This document shows, piece by piece, positions 26,209 to 35,329 of a stretch of DNA of 64,000 bases; the first letter of the stretch is position 1; every line of letters starts with the position of its first letter. The position numbers were made by a program, and so were the translations under genes. The notes beneath the pieces were generated by a model. It searched no databases and was not told the origin of the DNA. It saw only the letters and a list, made by a program, of their open reading frames with translations. The DNA comes from Candidatus Defluviibacterium haderslevense (lineage in GTDB: Bacteria; Bacteroidota; Bacteroidia; Chitinophagales; Saprospiraceae): assembly GCA_016712225.1 (NCBI GenBank), contig JADJRL010000003.1, positions 1,625,501-1,689,500 of the forward strand. Reading direction: 5' to 3'.

Positions 26209-28508
26209 AAAATAAATTTCTATTCATCACTTTTATTTATTGCCTAATTGTAATAAGAGTTAATGCTCAACAATGTGAACTTACATTAGCGGGTACAGTT
26301 ATTGATCCTCATGAAAGTGAAGGATTATCGGGTGCTAGAATTTATATAGAAGAATCGAATCAGCAATTATTTACTGATTCGATTGGTTTTTTTAAATTCA
26401 GTAATTTGTGTAAAGGAACGTATCATATTACAATTGATCATTCGGCATGTGAATCACAAAAATTATTTATTGATTTATTACGGGACACTTTTTTATTTAT
26501 TGAATTAGAACATCATGGACATTTTCTTCAAAGTATAACCATTGAAGGCTCAAGAGTTGGATCAGAGGGTGCCAGTCAGAATACGATACGTTATAATGAA
26601 ATAGAGAAGCATAGTGGGGAACCCCTTGCTGTTTTGTTAGAGCAAGTTACAGGTGTAAGTTCATATAAGAATGGTTCAGGAATTGCTAAACCTATTATCA
26701 ATGGGATGAGTGGAAATAGGATTAGTATATTGAATAATGGAATTGTTCAAGCTGGGCAACAGTGGGGTTCTGATCATGCACCTGAGATCGATCCATTCTC
26801 TGTAGAACAAATTAAAGTAATAAAAGGTGTAGATGTAATTGCTTATGGTGGGAATAGTTTGGGTGGTGTGGTATTAATGGAACCGGCCAGTATTCCTAAA
26901 GATCCACATTTGCATGGTATCCAATTGATTTCATTTCAGACAAATGGAAATTTATTAGCATATGCCTCTAAAGTTGAAGTATCAAAAAAGAAATTTGATT
27001 GTCGATGGACACTTGGTGGAAAATATGGTGGCGATCGAAGTACACCTGATTACTATCTGACAAATACGGGTTTAAAAGAATTGAGTAGTTCTATTTTTTT
27101 TATTAGGGATCGAATAAAAAATAGCACTAGAATTTATGCAAGTATCTTTAATACAGAGTTAGGCATATTACGAGGATCACATATTGGAAATGTAACCGAT
27201 TTACAACAAGCTATTACTAAAGAAATTCCACTTTTCACTCAAGAGCAGTTTTCTTACCAAATTGAATCACCAAAACAAAAGGTTGGGCATTATTTGATTA
27301 AATTTTCTCATCAACGTCAAACAAAAATTCATCTATATGAAATGATTGCGGCTGCTCAAATAAACCACCGACGAGAATTTGACGTCCGCAGAAATGGACG
27401 AAGCTCTACACCAGCATTAAATCTATTAATGCAATCGTATAACTTAGATTTTAAGGATCGATTAGAGCTTAGAAATCATCATTTTAATTATGGTGTACAA
27501 TCTAAACTGAATGTGAACACCAATCAATCTGGAACCGGCATATTGCCATTAATTCCAAATTATAATTTGTACAACCTGGCAGCTTATCTTCAATGGAAAC
27601 GAGTTCGATCCAGCGTAACTTATGAAGGAGGCTTGAGATATGATATGAATTCTTTCAATGTTACTTATCAGAGTAAAGAAACACCTCAGGTTTTTCAAAA
27701 AGGAAAGCACAACTTTCAAAATTTTAATTTGGCAGGAGGTATAAAATATAAAGTTTTAGAACCATGGATATTGCGTTTAAACGTTGGTCTGGCACAAAGA
27801 TCTCCGGAAGTTAATGAATTATATAGTTCTGGCTTACATCAAGCTGTTGCTGGAATTGAAGAAGGGAATATTAATTTAATGCCCGAGCATTCATATAAAG
27901 GAATGTTTACAAGTTCCGTGAGTATATCACATCGACTTATTTTTGAAACCAATATTTATTGCCAAAAAATTAATCGATATATTTATCTAGAGCCACAGAA
28001 GGAATTTCGACTTACCATTCGGGGAGCATTTCCATTGTTTATTTACAAACAGACTGATGCTCTCATTTATGGTTTGGACGTGTTGGCAAAAGTAGAATTG
28101 AGTGATCAATTAAACTGGGTGAATAGGTTTTCATATATTAAAAGTAGAGATCTTATTAACCAAGTTGGCATTCCTTATATTCCATCGCATCAATTGACCA
28201 CATCAATAAATTATGGAATCGATAGAATTTCCATTGCACGAAATATGACTATTGAGCTTGGAGGTAAATACGTTTTTCGAAGAAGTGATTTACTCGAAAG
28301 CCAGGATTTTTTAGCAAGTCCAGATGCTTATTTTTTAATGAATGCAAGAATTGCATTTGATTTTAAAGTGAGACATGAATTTTTTAATATTTCGGCACAA
28401 GCAGATAACATACTTAACAATATGTATAGAGATTATTTAAATAGATTGAGGTATTTTGCAAATGAGGAAGGTATTAATGTCAAGTTAGCACTTAAATGGT
28501 CTTTTTAA
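26205..28508 (+). CDS. TonB-dependent outer-membrane receptor (ZnuD-like)
   Basis: Outer-membrane receptor of 767 residues: signal peptide, a carboxypeptidase-regulatory-like N-terminal domain (about 25-100, GTVIDPHESEGLSGARIYIE), a plug domain (PIINGMSGNRISILNNGI, GVDVIAYGGNSLGGVV) and a C-terminal beta-barrel ending in NVKLALKWSF. The DHAPEIDPFSVEQIKVIKG segment resembles the plug of metal receptors of the ZnuD type. With the His/Cys-rich and lipoprotein genes upstream this suggests zinc or other metal uptake, which is inference. Overlaps the lipoprotein by four bases. Confidence 0.88.
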   Translation: MKNKFLFITFIYCLIVIRVNAQQCELTLAGTVIDPHESEGLSGARIYIEESNQQLFTDSIGFFKFSNLCKGTYHITIDHSACESQKLFIDLLRDTFLFIELEHHGHFLQSITIEGSRVGSEGASQNTIRYNEIEKHSGEPLAVLLEQVTGVSSYKNGSGIAKPIINGMSGNRISILNNGIVQAGQQWGSDHAPEIDPFSVEQIKVIKGVDVIAYGGNSLGGVVLMEPASIPKDPHLHGIQLISFQTNGNLLAYASKVEVSKKKFDCRWTLGGKYGGDRSTPDYYLTNTGLKELSSSIFFIRDRIKNSTRIYASIFNTELGILRGSHIGNVTDLQQAITKEIPLFTQEQFSYQIESPKQKVGHYLIKFSHQRQTKIHLYEMIAAAQINHRREFDVRRNGRSSTPALNLLMQSYNLDFKDRLELRNHHFNYGVQSKLNVNTNQSGTGILPLIPNYNLYNLAAYLQWKRVRSSVTYEGGLRYDMNSFNVTYQSKETPQVFQKGKHNFQNFNLAGGIKYKVLEPWILRLNVGLAQRSPEVNELYSSGLHQAVAGIEEGNINLMPEHSYKGMFTSSVSISHRLIFETNIYCQKINRYIYLEPQKEFRLTIRGAFPLFIYKQTDALIYGLDVLAKVELSDQLNWVNRFSYIKSRDLINQVGIPYIPSHQLTTSINYGIDRISIARNMTIELGGKYVFRRSDLLESQDFLASPDAYFLMNARIAFDFKVRHEFFNISAQADNILNNMYRDYLNRLRYFANEEGINVKLALKWSF

Positions 28509-28540
28509 ATTTCAGTTGAGTTTAAGTTCAATAATTATTT

Positions 28541-28571
28541 ATTGGCAAATACTTTTAATTATCTAGATTTG
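28541..28571 (+). promoter_or_regulatory. Promoter of the 28593 membrane protein gene
   Basis: ATTG (28541-28544), 19-bp spacer, TAGATTTG (28564-28571). It lies inside the longer frame that opens at 28542, so it supports the start at 28593. Confidence 0.55.
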
Positions 28572-28592
28572 CCTAATACATTATTAAAAATC

Positions 28593-30170
28593 ATGAAGAT
28601 TAATTGGACTCCATCGCTATTTGTTCTAATTTTATTTGGAATAGGCATGTACTTATTACCAGGTCGTGTTATTGGAACTGATTTTGATGGTGTTCCGGGT
28701 AATTTTGGAGATGCGAGACTCAATAATTTTTTTCTGGAACATGGATATCAATATGTAACGGGTAAGACGCCAACATATTGGAATGCACCTTTTATGTATC
28801 CTGATCAACAGACCCTAACTTATTCTGATAATTTATTAGGAACGCTTCCCCTGTACATATTTTTTCGACTTATTTCTTTTGATAGGGAAACGTCCTTTCA
28901 GTTATGGTTCCTTTTCTTGTGTGCCATTAATTTTATTTCTGCATTTGTGTGTTTCAAAAAATTAAAATTCAATATTTATTTAAGTGCTATTGGAGCTTAT
29001 CTATTTGCTTTCTCACTAACATTTATAGGGCGAATCGGACATGCCCAGTTAATCGCGCAATTTTGTATTCCCTGGATTTTCTATTATTTAATTCAATTTT
29101 TTAGTTCCTGGCAAGCTAAGCATTTGGGATATTCACTTTTGTTTTTAGTTTGGTTATTTTATTGCGGAATGTATATGGGATTTTTAACTGCTTTGTTAGT
29201 TATTATTATTATTATAATGAATGGTATTTTAAAATTTAAAACATTTAGTACGCAATTTAAAAATTCCATATTTATCCGGGACCTTTGTTTAAGTTTAATA
29301 ATTCCAGCACTTGTAATATTACCTTTAATTATTCCTTATATTCATCGTGCATCTTTATCTGGTTATAGGGACTATAAAGATGTTATACCATTATTATTAA
29401 GCTTTAGAAATTTTTTAATGCCTGCTGGAGAACCTTGGATTTGGAAGAAATTAATGGTATTGAATAATGATGTACCCTTATTTTGGGAAAAGCAATTATG
29501 GTGTGGCGGAATATTATTTGGTTTTTTTATTTTTTATATGTTGAAGCGATATTCAGGGAAATGGTTTAGTCATGGAATTCATTTTATTTTGATATCAAGT
29601 TTAATCATATCAGCTTTAATATTTATAAACTGGGGTGCTGGAATTAGTTTTTTTAAACTAGTTCGTCATTTACCTGGATATTCTTCAATGAAGCCTGTTG
29701 GCCGAATTATTTTACCTCAAATTTTTTTAATGATCTGGGTCATGTTATACATATTTAGAGCATTCATGATTAAGCATCATCAGTATAAATGGATTTATGG
29801 TGCTTTTGCTTGTTTAATTATTTTGGATCATGGTACTACTACAAGTTCACTACTACGTTATAGTAAAAGTTTGTCACAGCATAGAATCAATGAAATTATC
29901 AACAAGATTGTAATTCAATCCAATGAAAATACTAGGCCAATAAAGGCTATAGCTTATATCCCTTTTGCTGAAGGAAATCCTGTTGAAATTCAAATTGAAG
30001 GAGCACTTGCAGCACAACAATTAAGAATTCCAAGTGTCAATGGTTATTCTTCTACGTGTCAAGGTGAGTTTGGTCCATTTTGGGAAAAGCATGATAGCAC
30101 AAGTTTAGTACAATGGCTAAATGCCAATCAACTTGATATTGAGAAGGATGGGATATTACTTGTAAAGTAG
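28593..30170 (+). CDS. Polytopic membrane protein, GT-C glycosyltransferase-like
   Basis: Inner-membrane protein with about twelve hydrophobic segments. The first loop has GTDFDGVPGNFGDARLNNF, an acid-rich site like that of GT-C glycosyltransferases (PMT/ArnT/YfhO-like), and WNAPFMYPDQQTLTYSDN follows. Its soluble tail is short. The family of such Bacteroidota proteins is loosely annotated as glycosyltransferases. A TTG-started extension to 28542 is unlikely because a promoter overlaps it. Single-gene unit. Confidence 0.65.
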   Translation: MKINWTPSLFVLILFGIGMYLLPGRVIGTDFDGVPGNFGDARLNNFFLEHGYQYVTGKTPTYWNAPFMYPDQQTLTYSDNLLGTLPLYIFFRLISFDRETSFQLWFLFLCAINFISAFVCFKKLKFNIYLSAIGAYLFAFSLTFIGRIGHAQLIAQFCIPWIFYYLIQFFSSWQAKHLGYSLLFLVWLFYCGMYMGFLTALLVIIIIIMNGILKFKTFSTQFKNSIFIRDLCLSLIIPALVILPLIIPYIHRASLSGYRDYKDVIPLLLSFRNFLMPAGEPWIWKKLMVLNNDVPLFWEKQLWCGGILFGFFIFYMLKRYSGKWFSHGIHFILISSLIISALIFINWGAGISFFKLVRHLPGYSSMKPVGRIILPQIFLMIWVMLYIFRAFMIKHHQYKWIYGAFACLIILDHGTTTSSLLRYSKSLSQHRINEIINKIVIQSNENTRPIKAIAYIPFAEGNPVEIQIEGALAAQQLRIPSVNGYSSTCQGEFGPFWEKHDSTSLVQWLNANQLDIEKDGILLVK

Positions 30171-30842
30171 AATTTTATTGCATTATATAATAATAACTCA
30201 TTGCAATTTGCCTTGAATTTAAAGGGATTGCACATGATTATCCAATTTTATACCTTAAAATTACGTTATAAGAGATGAATGAATGAATTGTTATTATTAT
30301 CAATATAATGTTCGACACTTCATTAGATGATGGTTTAGTCGACCCTGCTAGTGTGAATTCTTCTTTACAACAACATCTCCATAAAACTAAAGCACAACTC
30401 ACCAGCAAGTATCCACGTCTTTTCCACGTCTTATTCAGGTCTTATTCAGGGCTGGTGTACCATGATAATTGCAATCCTCTCTCAATGAACTTTTAGTAGG
30501 TAAGTAGCTTGTTTTCATTCAAATATTTCCAAAGGCATTTTATTATTTCATAAATTTGATTAAGGACAGTGTCTTCCTATTCCTACCCAAATTCTTACCC
30601 CCTAAACATTCAATTATTTATAAAGCACTTTAAATTTATTGGATCTGCTTTATGGCAGTTCTAAATCCTTCATCATTTCTTTAATTCCTATACTATCCAG
30701 CTTACCTTTAATTAGTATCATGACTCCCCAAGCAATAACATGCTGATCTGTATTATTTCATTCATTAAATCTAACTAAATCAAGCTTTCTATACAATCTC
30801 TAATTATTGGATAATCTAGGATTATTAGAATGGTTTATTCCA
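30171..30842. other. Gene-poor stretch with possible remnants
   Basis: 672 bp without a convincing gene. A 62-codon frame at 30308-30496 on the plus strand and an equally open frame on the opposite strand both look accidental. On the minus strand 30650-30757 encodes a 35-codon, protein-like stretch (GVMILIKGKLDSIGIKEMMKD) that has no intact upstream part. A short direct repeat (GTCTTATTCAGG) occurs near 30429-30451. It may be a decayed locus behind arsM. Confidence 0.35.
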
Positions 30843-31685
30843 TTAGCAACAACCAGAATTAGGTGCACAACAATTAGCTTTTGGTTTTTCAGCGAAAACG
30901 GTGATACTAAAAATTCCAGTCTGTGCATTTTTAAATTCGTGGAGTTGATCAGTAGTAATGTACTCAAGCAGAATTTCATCTGGAACTATGACCGATTTTT
31001 GTTTTTGGATGGAAATATTCGTAAATCCTGCTTGTTTAATAATGTCAAGATAATCGGTTTTTTGAAGTGCACCGGACACGCAACCAGCATACATTTCTGC
31101 AGCTTGTTGCAATCCTAATGGCAATGCTCCTTCTAAGACCACATCTGAAATGGAGAAGTGTCCTCCTGGCTTTAAAATTCTATAGGTTTCAGCAAAAGCT
31201 TTTGATTTATCAGGTACTAAATTCATCACACAATTGCTTACGACAACATCAGCGATATTATTCTGCAGAGGAAGATCTTCAATATCACCCAATCTAAATT
31301 GAACATTATCAAATCCTAATTTACTTGCATTTTCTCTTGCTTTAACAATCATTGCTTGTGTCATATCAATGCCTATAACAGTTCCTGCAGGTCCGGTTAA
31401 TGATCTAGCAACAAAACAATCATTGCCAGCTCCAGAACCTAAATCAACAACGGTATCATTGGTTTTGATTTGAGCAAATTCTGTTGGCAGTCCACATCCT
31501 AATCCCAAGTCAGCACCCTCATGGTATCCTGATAATTGCGAATAATCATCACTGAAAATAGTATAATCTACGGAATTACAGCCACCAACACCACAGCATG
31601 AACTGGCATTTTGGGTTTTACTTTGTAGGGCTATTTCACTGTATTTTTCTCTGACTACTTGTTTAATTTCTTCTGAATTTTTCAT
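30843..31685 (-). CDS. arsM: Arsenite S-adenosylmethyltransferase
   Basis: Methylates As(III) with S-adenosylmethionine, making volatile or less retained arsenicals. The SAM motif VVDLGSGAGNDCFVA and the three conserved arsenic-binding cysteines are present (about Cys64 in GLGCGLP, Cys152 in VVSNCVMNL and Cys202 in YAGCVSGAL). It also has Cys-rich ends: SSCCGVGGC near residue 29 and a terminal CCAPNSGCC, often seen in arsM proteins. It follows the arsR gene by 16 bp, so both should be arsenic-inducible. Confidence 0.95.
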   Translation of the reverse strand: MKNSEEIKQVVREKYSEIALQSKTQNASSCCGVGGCNSVDYTIFSDDYSQLSGYHEGADLGLGCGLPTEFAQIKTNDTVVDLGSGAGNDCFVARSLTGPAGTVIGIDMTQAMIVKARENASKLGFDNVQFRLGDIEDLPLQNNIADVVVSNCVMNLVPDKSKAFAETYRILKPGGHFSISDVVLEGALPLGLQQAAEMYAGCVSGALQKTDYLDIIKQAGFTNISIQKQKSVIVPDEILLEYITTDQLHEFKNAQTGIFSITVFAEKPKANCCAPNSGCC

Positions 31686-31701
31686 GTTTTAGTATTTTTG
31701 A

Positions 31702-32028
31702 TTAACAACAATTTTTATTTTTTAAACTTTTAAATAATATTGAAAAGACGGCTGCCATTTGATTCCAGTTATCTTCATCTATACAATAGCATACTGCTTT
31801 TCCTTCGGTTTGTCCTTTTATTATTCCAGCTATTTTCAATTCTTTAAGGTGCTGGGATATTGTGGCTTGTGCGAGCGGTAGATTGATAACTAAATCATTA
31901 CAAATGCAGCTTCCGGAATGCAGAATTTGTTCTAAGATAGCAACTCGTGCTGGATGTGCCATCGCCTTAGCCATATCAGCGATTTGATTATGATGTCGTG
32001 AGAATATATCAGATTTACTAGCGCCCAT
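31702..32028 (-). CDS. arsR: ArsR-family metalloregulator
   Basis: Winged-helix repressor of the ArsR/SmtB family, 108 residues. A helix-turn-helix is visible as LAQATISQHLKELKIAGII, and a Cys pair C41-x-C43 (GSCICNDL) matches the position of the classic As(III) site ELCVCDL. It probably represses itself and arsM until arsenite binds. A perfect palindrome overlapping the promoter starts 12 bp upstream. An additional CC at the C-terminus may help metal binding. Confidence 0.92.
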   Translation of the reverse strand: MGASKSDIFSRHHNQIADMAKAMAHPARVAILEQILHSGSCICNDLVINLPLAQATISQHLKELKIAGIIKGQTEGKAVCYCIDEDNWNQMAAVFSILFKSLKNKNCC

Positions 32029-32039
32029 ATATTATTATA

Positions 32040-32059
32040 ATATCGCAATATTACGATAT
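32040..32059 (-). promoter_or_regulatory. ArsR operator palindrome
   Basis: Perfect inverted repeat ATATCG-CAATATTA-CGATAT, with the first half at 32040-32045 and the second at 32054-32059. On the minus strand it contains TAATATTG, a near-match to the -7 box, so binding would block the promoter. It lies 12 bp before the arsR start. Confidence 0.72.
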
Positions 32060-32494
32060 AAATATAAACCACATTGCTATTTAATATTGTATTAACATAA
32101 TATTAACATATTTTATTTTAAATCAAAAAAAGAGTAATAAATGAATATTTGATTTTTCTAATTTTAAAAGCCCTATTCCAGGATGATCATTTTGGACAAA
32201 GTTTTAAGTATTAATTATATTTCTTTATGAAAAAATTGGCTCTCATATCTTAGAAGAAAGATTCAAAGTTATAGTTCGGAATAATTTCTATATAACTTTT
32301 GTTGACTTTTTTATTTAGATTGAATATTATGAAAAACATTAAGTATTTTACTTTAGAATTGTTTTTATTTTTAACAAGCAATTAAGTAATAGTATTAACA
32401 TTGATAGTGATAAAAATAAATACTTAAATATGAAATCGAGAATTATAGTTAGCAGAAAAAAATATAATTTGGTATAAGTGAAAGTATGAAATAT
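32060..32494. other. Intergenic, no gene seen
   Basis: About 435 bp of AT-rich DNA between the ars promoter and the HD gene. Only scattered stop-rich frames, no palindrome or promoter beyond the ars side. Confidence 0.5.
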
Positions 32495-33097
32495 TTATTT
32501 TAAGGCCAATTTATATGATGGTATTTTATTCATTAATGACTTAAGGTACTCTAATTTACCTATGGTCGTTTTATTTTGACAATACGCTGTGAAGTAGTTG
32601 TGATTTTGAAGAAAAGAAATTTGAATATCAATAAATTCCTCTTCAGATAATGTTGGATTTAAACATTGCATCTCTTTAAAAAGGAGCTTTGCTTTTGAAT
32701 GAGCACCTCTGACACCTAAATAAGCTAAATCTGCATCTGCAATAATTTGCTCTAATTTTGTTTTAGGAGATTGGGGAATTTTAGTTGCCATAATTAAACC
32801 ACATATTATTTCAATTTCAGAATTTGAGTAGCCGAAATCTGGCAAATATTTTTTGACAAACAAACATCCTTCTTCTTCGTGACCAATATTTTTATTAATA
32901 AATCCTACATCATGCCAAAGAGCCGCTGTCTTTAATAGAGATAAATCTTTTTTCGAGCAGTTTTCTTGTCTGCCAATTTCAGTGACTTTTTTTAAAACAT
33001 ATTGTGCATGAGCGAAATTGTGATAGTAAAAATTAACAGGTAATTTGTCCAATAATAATTGTTTAACAAATTCATTCATGGTAAGATTATTTTGCAT
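32495..33097 (-). CDS. HD-domain phosphohydrolase-like protein
   Basis: Small cytosolic metal-dependent phosphohydrolase of the HD superfamily. The signature H...HD...D is visible as NFAHAQYVL, AALWHDVGF and ADADLAYLG. The 200 residues carry no second domain. Members act on nucleotides or phosphorylated signals; substrate unknown. Its start overlaps the upstream YitT-like gene by 11 bp, so they are likely co-transcribed; the alternative ATG at 33079 would remove the overlap. Confidence 0.8.
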   Translation of the reverse strand: MQNNLTMNEFVKQLLLDKLPVNFYYHNFAHAQYVLKKVTEIGRQENCSKKDLSLLKTAALWHDVGFINKNIGHEEEGCLFVKKYLPDFGYSNSEIEIICGLIMATKIPQSPKTKLEQIIADADLAYLGVRGAHSKAKLLFKEMQCLNPTLSEEEFIDIQISFLQNHNYFTAYCQNKTTIGKLEYLKSLMNKIPSYKLALK

Positions 33098-34019
33098 GGT
33101 ATCTTACTTTTAAAATACCACCAGTTGCTTCTTTGATACTTTGAATGTAGATGAAAGCTTTAGGATCTAATAAGATCACAGCATCTTCAATTTGTTTTAT
33201 TTCTAATCGGGTAACTATGGTAACAATGATTTCGCAATCAGCTTTAATACTATAACTACCTGGTAAATATCCACGCTCTCCTTTGTAAACAGTAATTCCT
33301 TTACCCATTACATTAGCAAGGAGATTTTTTACTTCCTCGTGCTTAGTTGAAACAATATTAATGGATGTATATTCTTCAATACCATACACTACATAATGCG
33401 TTGCTTTAGATGCCGTGAAATATGTGATAATCGAATACATCGCAGTTTCTATACCAAATTCAATAGCAGCTACAGAGAATATCATGATATTGAATAGCAT
33501 AATTATTTCACTATTGGAAAATCCAATTTTTCTTTTTGTAAATACTGCTATAACCTCTGCACCATCAATAACACCGCCACCCCTGATAACTAAACCTACG
33601 CCAGTTCCCATTAATATACCTCCAAAAATGGCTATCAATAATTTGTCACTTGTAATGGGATTTATCTCAACAAAAAGTAAACCTATTGATAATAGAATGA
33701 CTGCGATTGCTGTATGGACAGCAAAGGTTTTGCCAATCCATCTGTATCCCAGATATATGAAGATACCATTTAAGCAGATTACTAAAAAACTAATATTAAT
33801 ATGAAACAACTCATGTAACAAGATCGAAATCCCTGTAATTCCCCCATCTAAAAACCGATTCGGAATAAGAAATCCCTTCATGGCTAAGACAGCAAAAATA
33901 ATTCCTAGTATGATTTGAAATTGATTCGGAATATTCCAAACTTTATTCCACTCTATATTATTGGTTAATTGTTTCTTTCGCATGATTCGTACATTGATTT
34001 CAGCGACTAAAGTAATCAA
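33087..34019 (-). CDS. YitT-family membrane protein
   Basis: Integral membrane protein of the YitT/DUF161-DUF2179 family: several hydrophobic segments (GLVIRGGGVIDGAEVIAVF is the characteristic motif) and a C-terminal soluble DUF2179 domain with ITVYKGERGYLPGSYSI. The function of the family is not established. The start may be the internal ATG at 33983 (MRKKQL). Followed by the HD gene with overlap. Confidence 0.82.
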   Translation of the reverse strand: MITLVAEINVRIMRKKQLTNNIEWNKVWNIPNQFQIILGIIFAVLAMKGFLIPNRFLDGGITGISILLHELFHINISFLVICLNGIFIYLGYRWIGKTFAVHTAIAVILLSIGLLFVEINPITSDKLLIAIFGGILMGTGVGLVIRGGGVIDGAEVIAVFTKRKIGFSNSEIIMLFNIMIFSVAAIEFGIETAMYSIITYFTASKATHYVVYGIEEYTSINIVSTKHEEVKNLLANVMGKGITVYKGERGYLPGSYSIKADCEIIVTIVTRLEIKQIEDAVILLDPKAFIYIQSIKEATGGILKVRYHAK

Positions 34020-34187
34020 TTATTTTGTTTTATTAATATTTGTTGTTAATACAAAATATAGATTTGTATGTATTTTATCAAATATCTAAAATAATGAGAA
34101 ACTATGGATTGGTTTTAATAAAAAATAGTTCAATATAGATAGGTGCGTATATTTAAATAGGTAATTAATAAAAAAGGACTGCGTGCT

Positions 34188-34808
34188 TTATTTTGATTTC
34201 TTTTTTCCTTTTTCAAAACTCATGTTATATAATTCACTTTTCATTAATTCTTTGAATTCGTTAGCATCTTTTAATATTTCTTCAAAAGAACTGGATGGAG
34301 TATCTGTATTAACTTCAGCAATATTACCAAGTTTACGTATGATTTGATTTTCCTTATTAAGTACTTTACTGTATTTGATTAATATTTCAGTTTCAGATCG
34401 TTTTTCTAATATTTCAGATTTTGGTGTATTGATAATTTGACCCTCTATGGATGGGTTATAACCTTTCGGAAGCTCTGGATTATTTAGTGTGTCAACTATC
34501 TGTTTTGCAGGCCTGGTGCGTTTTGTTCTTGCTGTAATTCTACCATTAAGTTCATTTGATTCTTTCATCATAACTGATTTGAGATTTGCCAAGTGCACGT
34601 TAATCAAATCAATATTATGAGATGAAATAGATTTTTCATAGGCCTTGATAGTTTTTTCAAAAGCCTTAATATCTTTTTTTTCTTTTTTATACTCCTTATT
34701 TGTATATATAGGTTTATATTGAATTAAAGAATCATTTAAGAATGAGCGGGAATAATTATAATCAATAGAAAATAAAAAGATAAAAGTAAAACTGAGTAAG
34801 GCTTTCAT
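34188..34808 (-). CDS. Uncharacterised exported protein
   Basis: No family recognised. 206 residues with a signal peptide (hydrophobic core about 4-15), then a Lys/Glu-rich helical stretch (EYKKEKKDIKAFEKTIKAYE) and a low-complexity, basic end (EKGKKKSK). Five bases after the bacilliredoxin stop, so probably co-transcribed with it. Confidence 0.6.
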   Translation of the reverse strand: MKALLSFTFIFLFSIDYNYSRSFLNDSLIQYKPIYTNKEYKKEKKDIKAFEKTIKAYEKSISSHNIDLINVHLANLKSVMMKESNELNGRITARTKRTRPAKQIVDTLNNPELPKGYNPSIEGQIINTPKSEILEKRSETEILIKYSKVLNKENQIIRKLGNIAEVNTDTPSSSFEEILKDANEFKELMKSELYNMSFEKGKKKSK

Positions 34809-34813
34809 TAATT

Positions 34814-35230
34814 TTAATTACAATACATGGAAAATGCGGTTTTCAAATTGTCAGCAATCATTTGAGCGGATCTGCCTTCAATGTGATGTCTTTCTAACAT
34901 ATGTACGAGCCTACCATCTTTAAATAAAGCAATACAAGGAGATGATGGTGGATAAGGCAATAGAAATTCTCGTGCTTTTGCTGTTGCGACCGTATCAACT
35001 CCTGCAAAAACAGTAACCAATTTGTCTGGCTTAGCTTCATTTTCCAATGAAATACGGACGCCAGGTCTCGCATAAGCAGCAGCACATCCACAAACAGAAT
35101 TAACGACAAGCAGTGTAGTGCCTGTTTTATCATTCATCTTTTCAGTAACTTTTTCGGCAGATTGTAAACTCTCAAATCCAATTTGCTCAAGTTCTTGAGA
35201 CATTGGTCGGACTAATTCTATCGGGTACAT
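34814..35230 (-). CDS. BrxA/BrxB-type bacilliredoxin
   Basis: Thioredoxin-like protein of the YphP/YqiW (DUF1094) family, which removes bacillithiol from mixed disulfides. The motif VCGCAAAYARPGVR has the CGC (Cys47-Gly-Cys49) redox site used by bacilliredoxins. The 138 residues are the family length. Bacillithiol occurs in some Bacteroidota, so the role is plausible. A protein with a signal peptide follows 5 bp later. Confidence 0.85.
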   Translation of the reverse strand: MYPIELVRPMSQELEQIGFESLQSAEKVTEKMNDKTGTTLLVVNSVCGCAAAYARPGVRISLENEAKPDKLVTVFAGVDTVATAKAREFLLPYPPSSPCIALFKDGRLVHMLERHHIEGRSAQMIADNLKTAFSMYCN

Positions 35231-35329
35231 AATTTATAGTTTGATTGCTCAAATAAACGTTTAAGGGTCAAATTTTGTTGCAATAATTAGTTAAGTTTTC
35301 TTTTATAATAGGTTCAAAGCAACTCAGGA

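Noticed and set aside
30308..30496. 62-codon gene in the gap before arsM
   Set aside because: No promoter or ribosome site, atypical composition, and the opposite strand is equally open.
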